The notes: generated by a model from the sequence alone, not told the origin. A DNA stretch of 64,000 nucleotides from Cellulosilyticum ruminicola JCM 14822 (GCF_001311925.1 NZ_BBCG01000005.1:1-64000), one strand, 5' to 3'. Shown: positions 9,238 through 20,058, counted from the first letter of the stretch. Translations and numbers: made by a program.

Positions 9238-11156
9238 TTTCTAATCACCTTACCTATATATTTAATTACCCAGATTGCAATTAACCCAATAAGAAGTCCA
9301 AAGATAATACCATATGCACTTCTAGTCATTGAAATTAAAAGTGGTGTATGAATATGTGCATAAGTATTAACTAATGAAATTGGCCCTACTGCTGCAAATA
9401 TTACAAATGGTAAATATGCTTCTTTATAACCATAATATAGTAAGCACATTAAAATTGGATAACCGATTAAGAATTCTTTTGTACGTGGACGTACACCTAA
9501 AATGTTAGTTAAAATTTGTCTAAACTGAAGTTCTAATGTTGAAGCACTACCTGAATTACCTGTTCTTGTTGTATAAATGAGTAATGCTGCCCCAATGATT
9601 CCAATTACAATTAAAGCACCATAGCTAATTTTTCTATTTAAAATTCCCACATAGAAGTTATAGTCAAATTTATGCTTTCTATACACTAAAACTACGATTA
9701 CTGCTGCAATAGGAATAATATGTGAGAGTTTTACTCCTGCAAATAAGTTAATGCCTAGTGCAAAACCTGTACGTGATAATGCACCTACAATGGCAAATAC
9801 ACCACCGTATGAAATTGCACAAATTTTTAAAAAAGCTATAATTGTTCCTTTCATATTGCGAGGCTTTTCTCTAAGTCCCATAAGAATCCCGTAAGTAGGA
9901 AATACTATAGCCCCAAATAACGCCATTAAACGATATGCATTTAATGGTGATACTTTTAATAATCCTACGTACCCTAGTGTTCCTAACACACCTAAAATAT
10001 AACCTAGTTTTGTAGCTCCTAATTCACTTAATAAGAATACAAATACTACCATAGAAGCAAGGCCTACTAAAATAGCTACAAAAATTGGGATTTGTGGAAA
10101 GTTAAAATCAGTTGTTGTCTCGCTAAGTGTATAGCCATCTTTTGTAGCAATCTCTTCAAATCTTGTAATTGCTTCTAATAAATAAGCTTTATCTTCTTCT
10201 GGATTTGATGTATTTGGCATCTTAAATAAGAATGTACGATTGTTTCGTTCATTAAGTGCTAATTGATAACGATCCATAAGTTCTGTCATTGTAAATGTTT
10301 TAACTTGTGCATCACCTAATGTGTGAAGACGTGTTACTTTATAATTTATACCACTTTCGCTTGCATGTTTTGCAAGTGTTTCAAAACCTTTTTGTTTATT
10401 TGATGTAAATTCAATGAAACCAAGTTGATGATTTCTAATAAGCTCTGCCATTACTTCAGTGTCTGCACCTGGAATTGTAACATCTGCGAAGTAAATTGTT
10501 CCTATATTATCAATAGCATCAATTTCTTCTGCTAAATTCACAAGTGACTCTTCTGATGGTTCTTCCCAGCTTTTAATCTGTGGCGCAATCATATAGCCTA
10601 AGCTTGCTGCTAAGTTTAAATCAGCTGTATTAAACCCAACCCCAACTGCCCCTAAACTGCTCATTACATCCGTTACATCAATGAAATAAACTGGTTCATT
10701 TGTTTCTTCTGATGTACCTACAAGTGTTTCTACTTCTAAATTTTTAAGGCAATAGTTGCTGTAAATGCTTTCTGCAATACCTTCATTTGAAGTTACTACA
10801 TATGTGCGTTCTGGTATTAAATTTTCTACATTTGGATAATAGAATTTAAGAATATAACCATCTACGATAGTCACTTCACCTTGAGCCTTAAAGTTATAAT
10901 AATCATCATTAGGACCACTTACAGTATTTTCACGAACAAATAATGTGGTTGCACCTAACTGCTTAAATTCTTTAAGAATATTTTCTATAGGTACATCTGT
11001 TTGTTTTGCTAAACTTAATACATCATTATATCTAATTGCAATTTGTATACTCTTGTCTGCTCTTTCTGTTTGAATTCTTTCAAATCCAACCCAGCCACTT
11101 GCTACTAATGATATGGCTAAGATGACATAGAGTAACACTTTGATTTGTTTTTTCAT
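9216..11156 (-). CDS. DUF5693 family polytopic membrane protein
   Basis: 646 residues. An N-terminal signal-anchor helix is followed by a roughly 310-residue extracytoplasmic region (IAIRYNDVLSLAKQTDVPIE, then GATTLFVRENTV), then about ten hydrophobic helices from residue 345 to the end. I recognise the overall plan and the csaB neighbourhood as those of the DUF5693 family, whose function is not established. The ATG at 11156 has GGAGG before it; a GTG four codons earlier overlaps the ribosome binding site. Coupling to csaB suggests a role in making or moving the pyruvylated polymer, which is inference. Confidence 0.75.
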   Translation of the reverse strand: MKKQIKVLLYVILAISLVASGWVGFERIQTERADKSIQIAIRYNDVLSLAKQTDVPIENILKEFKQLGATTLFVRENTVSGPNDDYYNFKAQGEVTIVDGYILKFYYPNVENLIPERTYVVTSNEGIAESIYSNYCLKNLEVETLVGTSEETNEPVYFIDVTDVMSSLGAVGVGFNTADLNLAASLGYMIAPQIKSWEEPSEESLVNLAEEIDAIDNIGTIYFADVTIPGADTEVMAELIRNHQLGFIEFTSNKQKGFETLAKHASESGINYKVTRLHTLGDAQVKTFTMTELMDRYQLALNERNNRTFLFKMPNTSNPEEDKAYLLEAITRFEEIATKDGYTLSETTTDFNFPQIPIFVAILVGLASMVVFVFLLSELGATKLGYILGVLGTLGYVGLLKVSPLNAYRLMALFGAIVFPTYGILMGLREKPRNMKGTIIAFLKICAISYGGVFAIVGALSRTGFALGINLFAGVKLSHIIPIAAVIVVLVYRKHKFDYNFYVGILNRKISYGALIVIGIIGAALLIYTTRTGNSGSASTLELQFRQILTNILGVRPRTKEFLIGYPILMCLLYYGYKEAYLPFVIFAAVGPISLVNTYAHIHTPLLISMTRSAYGIIFGLLIGLIAIWVIKYIGKVIRKWQLQSK

Positions 11157-11182
11157 TTTTTCCTCCACTGGCTATTAGCCTA

Positions 11183-11698
11183 CTATATTATTGTATAGCC
11201 ACCTCTCACCATGACTGTAAGTTTCGTATCTGCAAGCAAACCTCTTCCATCTTCTCTCGGGATAATTAATAAGTGGTTTTTAGGAATCTCCATGCCACTG
11301 CTTAAGTCTTCTCCACTTGTAATATCTTGAAGTCCTCCTGCTGCTACTGCTACTGCTTGCGCTTTTCCTGAACGCATAATCATTTCTGTACTTTGTTTTC
11401 CATAGATGACTTGCCCTGGTTGAACTACAACTACCTCAAATACATTATTATTAGGAGTTTCTGCATTCTTTAACCCACTAATCTCCTCCATTATATTCTC
11501 AATAAGTGCTTGTTGTGTAGCAACTTGTTTAGCAAGACTACTGCTATCCATATTGCCACTTATCTCTGTGATTTTTTGATCCACATAACTTTTTGTAACA
11601 AGTGGATCACTTGATGAACCAAGGCCATTATCAGCCGCATAAAGTGTTATTGCTGTAATACTTATTACAGCTAATACTACTTTTACTTTTTTATTCAT
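11183..11698 (-). CDS. Small exported protein with coiled coil, function unknown
   Basis: 171 residues. A short signal peptide (MNKKVKVVLAVISITAITLYA) is followed by SYVDQKITEI and a coiled-coil stretch (about residues 40-80), then a beta-rich C-terminal half (VFEVVVVQPGQVIYGKQSTE, AVAAGGLQDITSGEDL, HLLIIPREDGRGL). I do not recognise a family. AAGGAGG precedes the ATG. It lies between the phosphodiester glycosidase and DUF5693 genes with short gaps, so it probably belongs to the wall-polymer operon. Confidence 0.7.
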   Translation of the reverse strand: MNKKVKVVLAVISITAITLYAADNGLGSSSDPLVTKSYVDQKITEISGNMDSSSLAKQVATQQALIENIMEEISGLKNAETPNNNVFEVVVVQPGQVIYGKQSTEMIMRSGKAQAVAVAAGGLQDITSGEDLSSGMEIPKNHLLIIPREDGRGLLADTKLTVMVRGGYTII

Positions 11699-11759
11699 TA
11701 GTATACCTCCTTATTGTTTGGAATATTTATTAAACCTGTACATAATGACAAAATCTCCA

Positions 11760-14592
11760 TTAAACTAAAAAGTTTTCAAAAGTATAATATACCTTATCGT
11801 CCACCATTTTTATTTTCAAGAACGAAGCATCTTTTACTTGATCAGTATTGGTATTTAACCCACTTGTTTTTATGTATCTAATACCATCTTCTATTCTTAC
11901 TTCATTACCTTGTGTTCCTGTTGTAATCACTAATATGTTTTTCCCTGTTTTTTCTCTTGCTTCTTTTAAATGCTTATGGAGGGCTTTACCTTCCTCTGCA
12001 TCACTAAATTGTGTTAATGGATTTTTACTCATTACTAAAACAATATTTTTAGCACTTGTACTTTCTATTGCTTTTTTAATATTAATCCATGCTGAAGTCT
12101 GCGTCGCTCTTAAGCCACCATTGTCTGTACCTGCCATAATCACACGGTATTTGCATAATCTGTTATTTCATAAGTATTTTTATAACTTATGCTTTTTGTG
12201 TTTAATGGCAAACTCATATTATTTTTAGCTGCCATAACCACTAAGCTCGTTTGATTTGATAGCTGATTACCTATTTTCTGCACTGCCTCTTTATTAAGTG
12301 ACATACTACTTACTTTTGTGCTACCAACTACATTAATCATATATTGGCCATCTTTGGGACCTTGTAATGTTTTTTTGTACCATGGATCAAATCTGAAATC
12401 ATCTCTTGTATTAAGCCCCGATTTACCTCTAAATCCTCTTGTTATAGAAACATGGTCTAGATAGATAGCCGTAGTTTTCTTTTCATTAACTGAATTTGCA
12501 TAGGTATAGAACTTTGTAACCTTTGCCGGCAGTACCATTTCTTCTGGAAGGGTTGCACTAACATACTTCCAACCATTGAAATCAATACTGTCTGTGAGTT
12601 TTAAATAAAATTTCTTATTATTGCTATCTACAACCTCTATTTTAGCTACATCCCCTTGCTTTTTACCATAGAGCCACATATTTACGCTCATAGCATCGCC
12701 TGGAATGGCTATTGGTGTATTAAATAAAGTATAAGCCACTTGCTTATCTTGTGATTTTTCAAAGGTATAAGTCATTTTAACTGACTTATTTCCATGATAT
12801 TTATATTTCTCATCATTGCAGATGATAACATTTCCTTTAACTGTAGACGTATCGCCACCCCAACTTGCTTTATTAGTTTCAAAGGATTCAATAGCATTTG
12901 TTATATTTCCTACAATAACGCCTAGGTTAGCCTTAACCCCTTTATACTCTGCTCTTAATAGCGCTGTGGTCTTGCCTTTAGTAACTACTGTATTATTAGT
13001 AGCACCTACAGTATTATTACTACTTGTCCATTTAATGGCTCCTTCACTAAGTGGCATACTATATCCATCAGTATCTATACCATAGACTTTTACTATCTTT
13101 GTGCTATTTTCGCTTACTTGTAAATTAGAAGGTTCAACGCGAATACCTACTGGAGTAGACACTTGTATTTCATAGCCTACATCAATCCCCTCATAACTTG
13201 CTACAATAAGTGCTTTACCGATACTTGTTGGTATAAATTTACTTCCTTCAAAATTACCTGTTACCCCTGATACTGAGTAAGTCACTTTACTTTTATCTAT
13301 TGAAACAGGGTTCTCATTTTCATCTACTGCTCTTAGATTTAAGCTCATACTTTCCCCTAGGAAAGTTCGATTAAATGCAGTACTTAAATACAATTTATAA
13401 GCAGGTCCTGGCTGCGAGGTTGTAAAGACACCTACACCATTAATAACTTTTCTTTGGTTGCCATCTGAAGGATAATTTTGTACTGTAACTTTAGTTTCAC
13501 CCTCATTACGTGCTACCATTGTTGTTGAGCCTCCGCCATCAAAATACATAGCATCTTTTACATTGTAACTCTTCAGAAAGCTTACTAAATCCTTATGGGT
13601 CATTCCTTTATATTCACCACGTCCATCGATAGTTATTAACAGAACTTCTTTGGAATTTTTAACTGTTGCGATAACTGTTCTTGGATCTTTAGAGTTCGGT
13701 GTAATCTTATGGGCAGTTCCTGTATACTCAGCCCCATCTTTGATGATTAAACCACCACCACCAATGCCCATTTGAATATCACTGACAGCTTGGGTTATTT
13801 GATTATTTAAATATAAAACTGCTGTAATTCTACAGGTGTTCCTTCTTTTAACTTATTATAATAATTACTTGCATCTTGTTCCCCTATTAGGATAACATAG
13901 CCATCTTTAGGAATATCTACACTTTCATTAGACTTAGAACGGTATGTTACTATATCATCTTCTACCACAATTGTATATGTATTAGGTATCTTACTAATAA
14001 TGCTGCTTGTATTGGCATAATATGTACGATCTACTACTACAGGTCTGTAGAGCTTAGAAGGAATATTGTTATACCCCCCCATGGCTCCTACAAATGTTCC
14101 TGCTGCATTTAATTTTAGAGAAACTCCATAATAGTCCATATCTATACTATTGTTAGTATCTATTATAAAGGTTCCCATATATTTATTAGGTCCTAACGAG
14201 GAATAATTACTATTATAGGCGTGCTTAAGTTCTCCCTCCGAAATCACTGGGCCAAAGCTTGGTGTATTACTTGTTGAAATATCAAAGAAATCTGAGTTAA
14301 CCCCAGCTACTGCACCTGTGTTATTCAACATTTGCAAAACTGTTTGTCTAGATGTGCCATTAGCGGCTTCAATAGGTCCTAGCTTCACATTAGGTTCTTT
14401 TAAGTTAATCCTTAATACATTAATGTTTCGCCATCCAATTTCACTTAAAATCTTTTCATGTGTAAGTGTTGCACCTTTTGTAATTGTCTGCGTTGTAGTC
14501 TCTTGATGTAATATAGCTCCATAAGTTACATTAGCAATTATAAGAACTGAAGATAATACTACTAATCTGAGCTTAAACTTAGCAAGCCTCAT
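11760..14592 (-). pseudogene. Phosphodiester glycosidase (NAGPA-type) with C-terminal domains, split by two frameshifts
   Basis: Three open frames (13807-14592, 12140-13771, 11760-12143) read as one exported protein of about 940 residues. The first has a signal peptide and the front half of a phosphodiester glycosidase (DUF2233/NAGPA) domain (INVLRINLKEPNVKLGPIEA, GVNSDFFD). The second continues it with GIGGGGLIIKDG, LLITIDGRGEYKGMT and YFDGGGSTTMV, then Ig-like and carbohydrate-binding-like beta regions. The third carries a RVIMAGTDNGG segment. Adding one T to the TTTT run near 13815-13818 and one A to the AAA run near 12150-12152 (minus-strand reading) restores a continuous frame through conserved sequence. 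Each is therefore a one-base deletion. As written the gene is broken, but sequencing error is the likelier cause. It follows an LCP gene and probably acts on a sugar-phosphodiester wall polymer. Confidence 0.8.
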
Positions 14593-14605
14593 TATTTATT
14601 CCTCC

Positions 14606-15886
14606 CTACTGAATATCATTCCCCAATACTATTTGTATATCATAATCAAGTGTTGTGTCTTCTTCTAGCTTCGCATTTGGATAATATGCCTTAAACTGCT
14701 TAGCCTTTTCCAAATCACCTGCATAAATAACTGTTGTTTCTAATATATCTGGCGTGTAATTACCAATATTCGAAACTGTATATCCAGCATTTTCTAATTT
14801 TTCCTTTTCACTAGCCGCCAGTCCTGATGTAGCTGTAGAATTTAAAACTTCTATACTTACACTTTGGTCAATTACAGGTGCTGCTTCTTCCCCTGCTGGT
14901 ATTTCATCATGGAATACTTCATTTCTAAATGCTGGTAAGGCACTATCATCAATTATATAGTACCATTTCCCATTAGTATACTCAGAGTCACCTGGCACAA
15001 TATAGAAAGCAATGTTTTCACGATTAAAGTTTTTAAAGTATTTTAAGTATCCTGTCATCTGCGTTAAACTCATATCAGTTGTTACTGTATCAAAAACAAC
15101 TGAAGCAATTTGAGGAAGTTTTATAAATGTAGAAGGGCTAAGAAGTTTATCTGCTAATGCATCTAAGAAAACTTGTTGCGTTTTAATACGCCCCACATCA
15201 CCTTCTGCATATCCTTTACGGAAACGTACAAGTCCTTCTGCATCTTTACCATATAAGGTTTGTATGCCTGGCTCTAAGTGAATATGAAGGTCTTGATAAT
15301 TATCATCATAATGAAGTCCGCTTCCATCACTAAGTGCTGGAACTTCTACTTCTACACCGCCAATAGCATCTACAAGTTCTCTAAAAGCATCTGTTGTTAC
15401 AATGACATAATTATCAATATTAATGTCTAAGATATCTTCCATCTCTTCGATAGTAAAATCTCTAATGTACTCAATACCTGAATAACTAGACATCTCATTA
15501 ATTTTAGTTGTGTATGCATATTTTCCTGTGTATTCTCGGAGCTTATCCCTTTGTGCTTCATCCCAATTAACCATAGTATCCCTTGGAATAGAAACAATTT
15601 TAACCTTATTCGTTACACTATTAAAGTTCATCACCATAATAACATCTGTACGATATCCATCCTTATCTACACCAAATACTGCTACATTTTTATTGATTGG
15701 ATCAAGTGGTTTGTTAAATCCCCATTCTTTAGCACCATTATCTACTCTAATGCGATTATATAATACTGCACCAACAGCTATTACAGCTGCACATACAAGC
15801 AGTGTAATCATAATGGCTCTTATAAATAGTTTCCTCAGCTTTTTTTTCTGGGCCTTTTTTAACTTACTACTATTGCTCTTTTTCAT
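14606..15886 (-). CDS. LytR-CpsA-Psr (LCP) family wall-polymer ligase with LytR_C domain
   Basis: 426 residues: a basic cytoplasmic tail, one membrane helix (about 22-45), the LCP domain with its key segments (FGVDKDGYRTDVIMVMNFN, IVSIPRDTMVNW, YVIVTTDAFRELVDAIGGVEV, GLVRFRKGYAEGDVGR), and a C-terminal LytR_C domain (SIEVLNSTATSGLAASEKEKLENAGY). LCP enzymes move undecaprenyl-linked glycopolymers to peptidoglycan outside the membrane. GGAGA lies before the ATG. It starts the leftward wall-polymer operon and has a close paralogue at 18041-19411. Confidence 0.92.
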   Translation of the reverse strand: MKKSNSSKLKKAQKKKLRKLFIRAIMITLLVCAAVIAVGAVLYNRIRVDNGAKEWGFNKPLDPINKNVAVFGVDKDGYRTDVIMVMNFNSVTNKVKIVSIPRDTMVNWDEAQRDKLREYTGKYAYTTKINEMSSYSGIEYIRDFTIEEMEDILDINIDNYVIVTTDAFRELVDAIGGVEVEVPALSDGSGLHYDDNYQDLHIHLEPGIQTLYGKDAEGLVRFRKGYAEGDVGRIKTQQVFLDALADKLLSPSTFIKLPQIASVVFDTVTTDMSLTQMTGYLKYFKNFNRENIAFYIVPGDSEYTNGKWYYIIDDSALPAFRNEVFHDEIPAGEEAAPVIDQSVSIEVLNSTATSGLAASEKEKLENAGYTVSNIGNYTPDILETTVIYAGDLEKAKQFKAYYPNAKLEEDTTLDYDIQIVLGNDIQ

Positions 15887-16259
15887 AATACGAGTCTCCT
15901 ATATTACATTAATATTTAGTTGTTCTATTTCTTAATTTATACTCACAGACTTTAACTTATGATTAGCATTCGCATTTGTGTTTATATTAATTCTTGTTTT
16001 ATTCCTCTCTACTTTTATGATTATATTTTTTGACATTTACTCGTGTGATACCTACTATATTGTAGTAAAATCTATCTTATCTGTCCATGATAATACACCA
16101 AATTTATGGAAAAATAGGGTTTTTTCTTGCTATCATACTTGTATTTTTGAGTAAAATACTATATGTTTAGTATATACTATTTAATAGTCATTATTACCTT
16201 GTAAATAACATCGCAAAATGTCTTATAATATCAAGGAAAAATTAACAAAAAGGAAAGTT
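15887..16259. other. Divergent intergenic region between the LCP gene and nfo
   Basis: 373 bases without a coding frame I can support. It must hold start signals for both directions. On the plus strand there is a good sigma-A-like promoter at 16030-16058 (separate entry) and a weaker TTGAGT...TATACT pair about 100 bases later. I see no convincing promoter for the leftward LCP operon. Confidence 0.5.
16030..16058 (+). promoter_or_regulatory. Sigma-A-type promoter upstream of nfo
   Basis: TTGACA, a 17-base spacer and TACTAT. The -35 is perfect and the -10 matches four of six consensus positions. Transcription would start near 16065, leaving a leader of about 195 bases before nfo. Confidence 0.5.
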
Positions 16260-17120
16260 ATGAATATGTTAAAAATCGGTTCTCATGTTTCTATTAGTGG
16301 TGGTCTTATTGCCGCTGCTAAAGAAGCTTACTCTTATGGTGCAAATACCTTTATGATTTATACAGGTGCACCACAAAATACAAAGCGTTCACCTATTGAA
16401 AACTTAAAGATTAAAGAAGGTCAAGCTTTTATGGATGTCTACGGCTTATCTGACATCGTAGTACACGCACCTTATATTATTAATTTAGCCTCTCACAAGG
16501 AAGAAACTTACACTATCGCCAAAGAATTCCTAGTACTTGAAATCGAACGTACTGCTGCTATCGGTGCTAAATATCTCGTACTCCACCCAGGTTCTTTCAC
16601 AGATAAAACATATGAATATGGTGTACAACGTATCGCAAATGCACTTAATGAAATTCTCTCGCCAGATACACCTGTCACTATTTGTCTCGAAACCATGGCT
16701 GGCAAAGGCAACGAGATTGGCCGCAGCTTCGAAGAAATTCAGGATATCATGAGCCGTGTCACATTAAAAGACAAATTAGGCGTTTGCTTTGATACTTGTC
16801 ATGTTCATGATAGTGGCTATGATATCGTCAATGACTTCGATGGAGTCCTTAAACAATTTGATGAAATCATTGGCCTTGATAAACTCAAAGTTTTCCACAT
16901 TAATGGTTCTCTTAATGTACGTGGCGCAAAGAAAGACCGCCATGCAAACTTAGGTGCTGATGAAACTAATCCAAAAGGTGCTGATCAAATCGGAAAAGAA
17001 GCCATCTATCGCATTGTGCATCATCCAATTGCAGAAGGTAAGCCACTGATTTTAGAAACACCATGGCTTGATCAGAAAACGAATTTATATAAAGAAGAAA
17101 TTGCTTACTTAAGGGGGTAA
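16260..17120 (+). CDS. nfo: Deoxyribonuclease IV (AP endonuclease Nfo)
   Basis: 286 residues from the ATG at 16260, which has AAAGGA five bases upstream; a start at 16218 has no ribosome binding site. The TIM-barrel metal ligands of endonuclease IV are visible in order: GSHVSISGG, VVHAPYIINLAS, VLHPGS, CLETMAGKGNEIG, CFDTCHVHDSGYD, VFHINGS and RHANLG. It cuts DNA 5' of abasic sites in base excision repair using three zinc ions. The stop codon is four bases from the start of the SDR gene, so the two form an operon. Confidence 0.95.
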   Translation: MNMLKIGSHVSISGGLIAAAKEAYSYGANTFMIYTGAPQNTKRSPIENLKIKEGQAFMDVYGLSDIVVHAPYIINLASHKEETYTIAKEFLVLEIERTAAIGAKYLVLHPGSFTDKTYEYGVQRIANALNEILSPDTPVTICLETMAGKGNEIGRSFEEIQDIMSRVTLKDKLGVCFDTCHVHDSGYDIVNDFDGVLKQFDEIIGLDKLKVFHINGSLNVRGAKKDRHANLGADETNPKGADQIGKEAIYRIVHHPIAEGKPLILETPWLDQKTNLYKEEIAYLRG

Positions 17121-17125
17121 TCAAA

Positions 17126-17868
17126 TTGAATTTTACAAATGATATTGTACTTGTAACAGGTTCTTCAAGAGGTATAGGCAAAGCAATTGCCTATGCCTTT
17201 GCTAAAGCTGGTGCCAAAGTAATCTTAAACGGTGCCACTAGTGAAGAGCGTTTACTTGCTACTTATAATGAATTTATTAATAAAGGTCTTACCGCTACTT
17301 ACTTTCATGGTGATGTTTCTTCTTATGAAACAACGACTAAACTTTTTGAACATATTCAAATGACCTTCGGCGCAAAGCATCCATAGTTATCAACAATGCA
17401 GGCATTAGTTATACCGGGTTATTCACAGATACTACACCTGATATGTGGAATAAAATTCTGTCTATTAACCTAAACTCAGCTTATAACTGCATTCAACATG
17501 CAATTCCAACAATGCTTCACAATCATCAAGGTACGATTATTAACATTTCTTCTATTTGGGGAAATGTAGGTGCCTCTTGTGAAGTAGCTTACTCTACAAG
17601 CAAAAGTGCCCTTAATGGCCTTACACGTTCATTAGCCAAAGAACTTGGTCCATCAAACATCCGTGTTAATGCTGTTGCTTGTGGTTGGGTAGATACAGAC
17701 ATGACTAAAGAATATACAGAAGAAGATAAAGCAGCCTTCATAGAAGATATTCCACTTTGCCGTACAGCACAGCCAGAAGATATCGCTAAAACATGTCTTT
17801 ACCTTGCTTCTCCACTTTCAAGTTATATGACTGGACAAATCCTCACACTAGATGGTGGTCTTCTATAA
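17126..17868 (+). pseudogene. Short-chain dehydrogenase/reductase (FabG-like), single frameshift
   Basis: Starts at TTG (17126) with AAGGGGG inside the end of nfo. The N-terminal part has the Rossmann motif TGSSRGIGKA. The frame then stops at 17386, while a second frame continues with NNAGIS, NISSIWG, YSTSKSALNG (catalytic Tyr-x3-Lys), VNAVACGWVDTDM and a complete C-terminus to 17868. One extra A in the AAA run at 17374-17376 gives FGAKASIVINNAG, exactly what the family requires, so a single base is missing. The full protein would be about 247 residues, an NAD(P)H oxidoreductase of the FabG type. A lone copy beside nfo gives no clue to substrate. Decay or sequencing error cannot be told apart here. 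Confidence 0.85.
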
Positions 17869-17930
17869 ATTGTAGGACTAATTTTGACGATACGCTTTAG
17901 TAACTTACTCCTCTTTATAATCCTTAATTA

Positions 17931-17982
17931 AAAATAGGCGATATAGTGAATTTACTTGTTATTTCACCATATCGCCTATTTT
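17931..17982. terminator. Bidirectional terminator between the SDR and LCP genes
   Basis: AAAATAGGCGATATAGTGAA pairs with TTTCACCATATCGCCTATTTT with one mismatch, and both sides carry A/T runs. It lies between genes converging from opposite strands and can end both. Confidence 0.8.
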
Positions 17983-18040
17983 ATTAATAATTAGCTCAAT
18001 ATAAAACTATTTATGCAAACATTATTTATAATAATCTACA

Positions 18041-19411
18041 TTACTGAACTGAATCTAATCCTAATATAATTTGAATATCAGAATCTATATCTATTTTTTG
18101 TGTAATTACTGTCCCTTTTGGTAAATACTCTAAGAATTGTTTTGCTTTATTCTCATCTTTTGCATAAACTACTGTTCCCGCAAACACTTCTTTTTTATAG
18201 TTATCAATCTTAGGTACTGTATAGCCTAGTTTCTCTAACTTATCCTTCATTCCCCCTGCAAGACCATTTTTACCTGAAGCATTATAAACTTCTACAATTA
18301 CTGTTCTATCTACTACATTTTCACTGCTTGCTCCATCATTTACCCAATCATCCGTTCCTATACTTCCAGCAACGGCTGTATCATGGAACACTTCTTGAAT
18401 CTTTTCATCTAAAGTATCATAGTCAATAAAGAAGTAAGATACACCATTCTCCATTCTTCCTTCACCACCAACAGTGTCAAAAGTTATATTCTCTGTACTA
18501 AAATCACTTATATAAGATAAATATTGAGGTATCTCAGTAAGTTTTATGTCTGTACTTACATTAGAAAATACTGCTGAAATAATACTGTATAACTTAGGAA
18601 TAACAGTTGGTGCTAAAATTTTATCTGCAAAAGCCCCTAAAAATTGTTGTTGTACCTTTATTCTATCTGTATCCCCATTAGTATAACTATTACCATAATT
18701 ATCTTTACGGAAACGAATAAGACCTTCCGCTTGTGAACCATCTAATAACTGCATACCTGGATCTAAATGTATGTGTAAATCTTGTTCATAATCATCATAA
18801 TGTAGGCCACTTCCTCTAAACTCAGGCACATCTATCTCAATGCCCCCTACTGCATCTACAATATCCCTAAAAGACTGTAACCCAACCAATACATAATTAT
18901 CAATCTTAATTCCTAAAATGTTTTCGATTTCATTAATTGTAAAATCTCTTACATTATCAACACCACCATAAGCAGACATCTCATTAAGTTTAGAAACTGA
19001 ACGTGTATACCCTTTTAAATCTAAAAGCCTCTCCTTTTGACTTTCTGACCAATTTACCTTTGTATCACGAGGAATTGAAAGAACCTTTATCTTTTTAGTT
19101 TCACTATTAAGATTAACTACAAACATAATATCTGTTCTTGTACCATCTTCATCTACACCAAATACAACAACATTTTTATTTATCTCTTTACGTTTTTCTT
19201 CTTTTGATTCTTCCTTTTTTTCTTCATTTATAGAAACTTCATCAGAAACTGATGCTACACTCTGACCATCATATAAAAAGCCATAATATACTCCTGCAAA
19301 TCCCCCCACTAATATTGCACCTGATAATAGCGTAATACCTACTGACTTTAAGAATAGACTAAGTAATGTCTTCTCTTTCTTTTCCCTAAACCCTTTGTTA
19401 TTTTGCACCAT
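18041..19411 (-). CDS. Second LCP-family wall-polymer ligase with LytR_C domain
   Basis: 456 residues with the same plan as the LCP protein at 14606-15886: membrane helix (about 18-40), a Glu/Lys-rich linker absent from the paralogue (EEKKEESKEEKRKE), LCP domain (VFGVDEDGTRTDIMFVVNLN, VLSIPRDTKVNWSES, VLVGLQSFRDIVDAVGGIEI, GLIRFRKDNYGNSYTNGDTDR) and LytR_C (VIVEVYNASGKNGLAGGMKD). AGGAGG precedes the ATG. Paired LCP genes are common in Firmicutes and partly redundant. This one is monocistronic between two terminators. Confidence 0.92.
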   Translation of the reverse strand: MVQNNKGFREKKEKTLLSLFLKSVGITLLSGAILVGGFAGVYYGFLYDGQSVASVSDEVSINEEKKEESKEEKRKEINKNVVVFGVDEDGTRTDIMFVVNLNSETKKIKVLSIPRDTKVNWSESQKERLLDLKGYTRSVSKLNEMSAYGGVDNVRDFTINEIENILGIKIDNYVLVGLQSFRDIVDAVGGIEIDVPEFRGSGLHYDDYEQDLHIHLDPGMQLLDGSQAEGLIRFRKDNYGNSYTNGDTDRIKVQQQFLGAFADKILAPTVIPKLYSIISAVFSNVSTDIKLTEIPQYLSYISDFSTENITFDTVGGEGRMENGVSYFFIDYDTLDEKIQEVFHDTAVAGSIGTDDWVNDGASSENVVDRTVIVEVYNASGKNGLAGGMKDKLEKLGYTVPKIDNYKKEVFAGTVVYAKDENKAKQFLEYLPKGTVITQKIDIDSDIQIILGLDSVQ

Positions 19412-19578
19412 TATAGTCCTCCTAGCTTTTGTTTAAGTCTCTTGTCTTATTTTATTCTAATTTATTCAAATACAACTTACAATATTATCTCACTACAAAC
19501 TCTAGATATATCCAAGAATTTTACAAGTTATACATTTTTTCTATAAAATTTTATTTAAATCTTATATTAAGTGAGCAC

Positions 19579-19608
19579 AAAAAAGCCAATCCAAAAGGAT
19601 TGGCTTTT
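19579..19608 (-). terminator. Rho-independent terminator of the rplM-rpsI operon
   Basis: AAAAGCCAATCC, a four-base loop and GGATTGGCTTTTTT on the minus strand, starting about 34 bases past the rpsI stop. Confidence 0.92.
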
Positions 19609-19641
19609 GAAATACAGTTGTATTCGAACTGCAAGACACAA

Positions 19642-20034
19642 TTAACGTTTTGAGAATTGTGGTGCACGACGAGCTGCTTTGAGACCGTATTTTTTTCTTT
19701 CTTTCATTCTTGGGTCCCTTGTTAAGAAACCTGCTTTTTTAAGAGCTGGACGGTATTCTCCATCAGCTTGAAGTAAAGCACGGCTGATTCCGTGACGGAT
19801 AGCTCCAGCTTGTCCAGTTGTTCCACCACCGTATACATTTACAAGTACATCAAATTTAGAAGCTGTATTTGTAAGTTCTAATGGTTGACGAGTGATAACT
19901 TTTAAAGTTTCTAAACCGAAGTATTCTTCGATATCTCTTTTGTTGATTGTAATTTTACCTGTTCCTGGTACAAGGTATACTCTAGCTACTGAGCTTTTAC
20001 GTCTACCTGTTCCGTAATATCTAACTGTTGCCAT
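19642..20034 (-). CDS. rpsI: 30S ribosomal protein S9
   Basis: 130 residues beginning [20 protein letters not shown], with [20 protein letters not shown] and the conserved basic C-terminus [17 protein letters not shown], whose final Arg reaches the P-site tRNA. It follows rplM by 24 bases, the near-universal L13-S9 pair, and is preceded by GAGGAGG. Confidence 0.98.
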   Translation of the reverse strand: MATVRYYGTGRRKSSVARVYLVPGTGKITINKRDIEEYFGLETLKVITRQPLELTNTASKFDVLVNVYGGGTTGQAGAIRHGISRALLQADGEYRPALKKAGFLTRDPRMKERKKYGLKAARRAPQFSKR

Positions 20035-20058
20035 TTAAAACTTCCTCCTCTCGGTTAA

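Noticed and set aside
12140-12160. Programmed frameshifting to explain the split glycosidase gene
   Set aside because: No slippery heptamer or downstream structure is visible, and a second unrelated frameshift occurs in the same gene; a missing base is simpler.
14606-19411. The two LCP genes as an assembly duplication
   Set aside because: The proteins differ throughout and one has an extra charged linker, so they are genuine paralogues.
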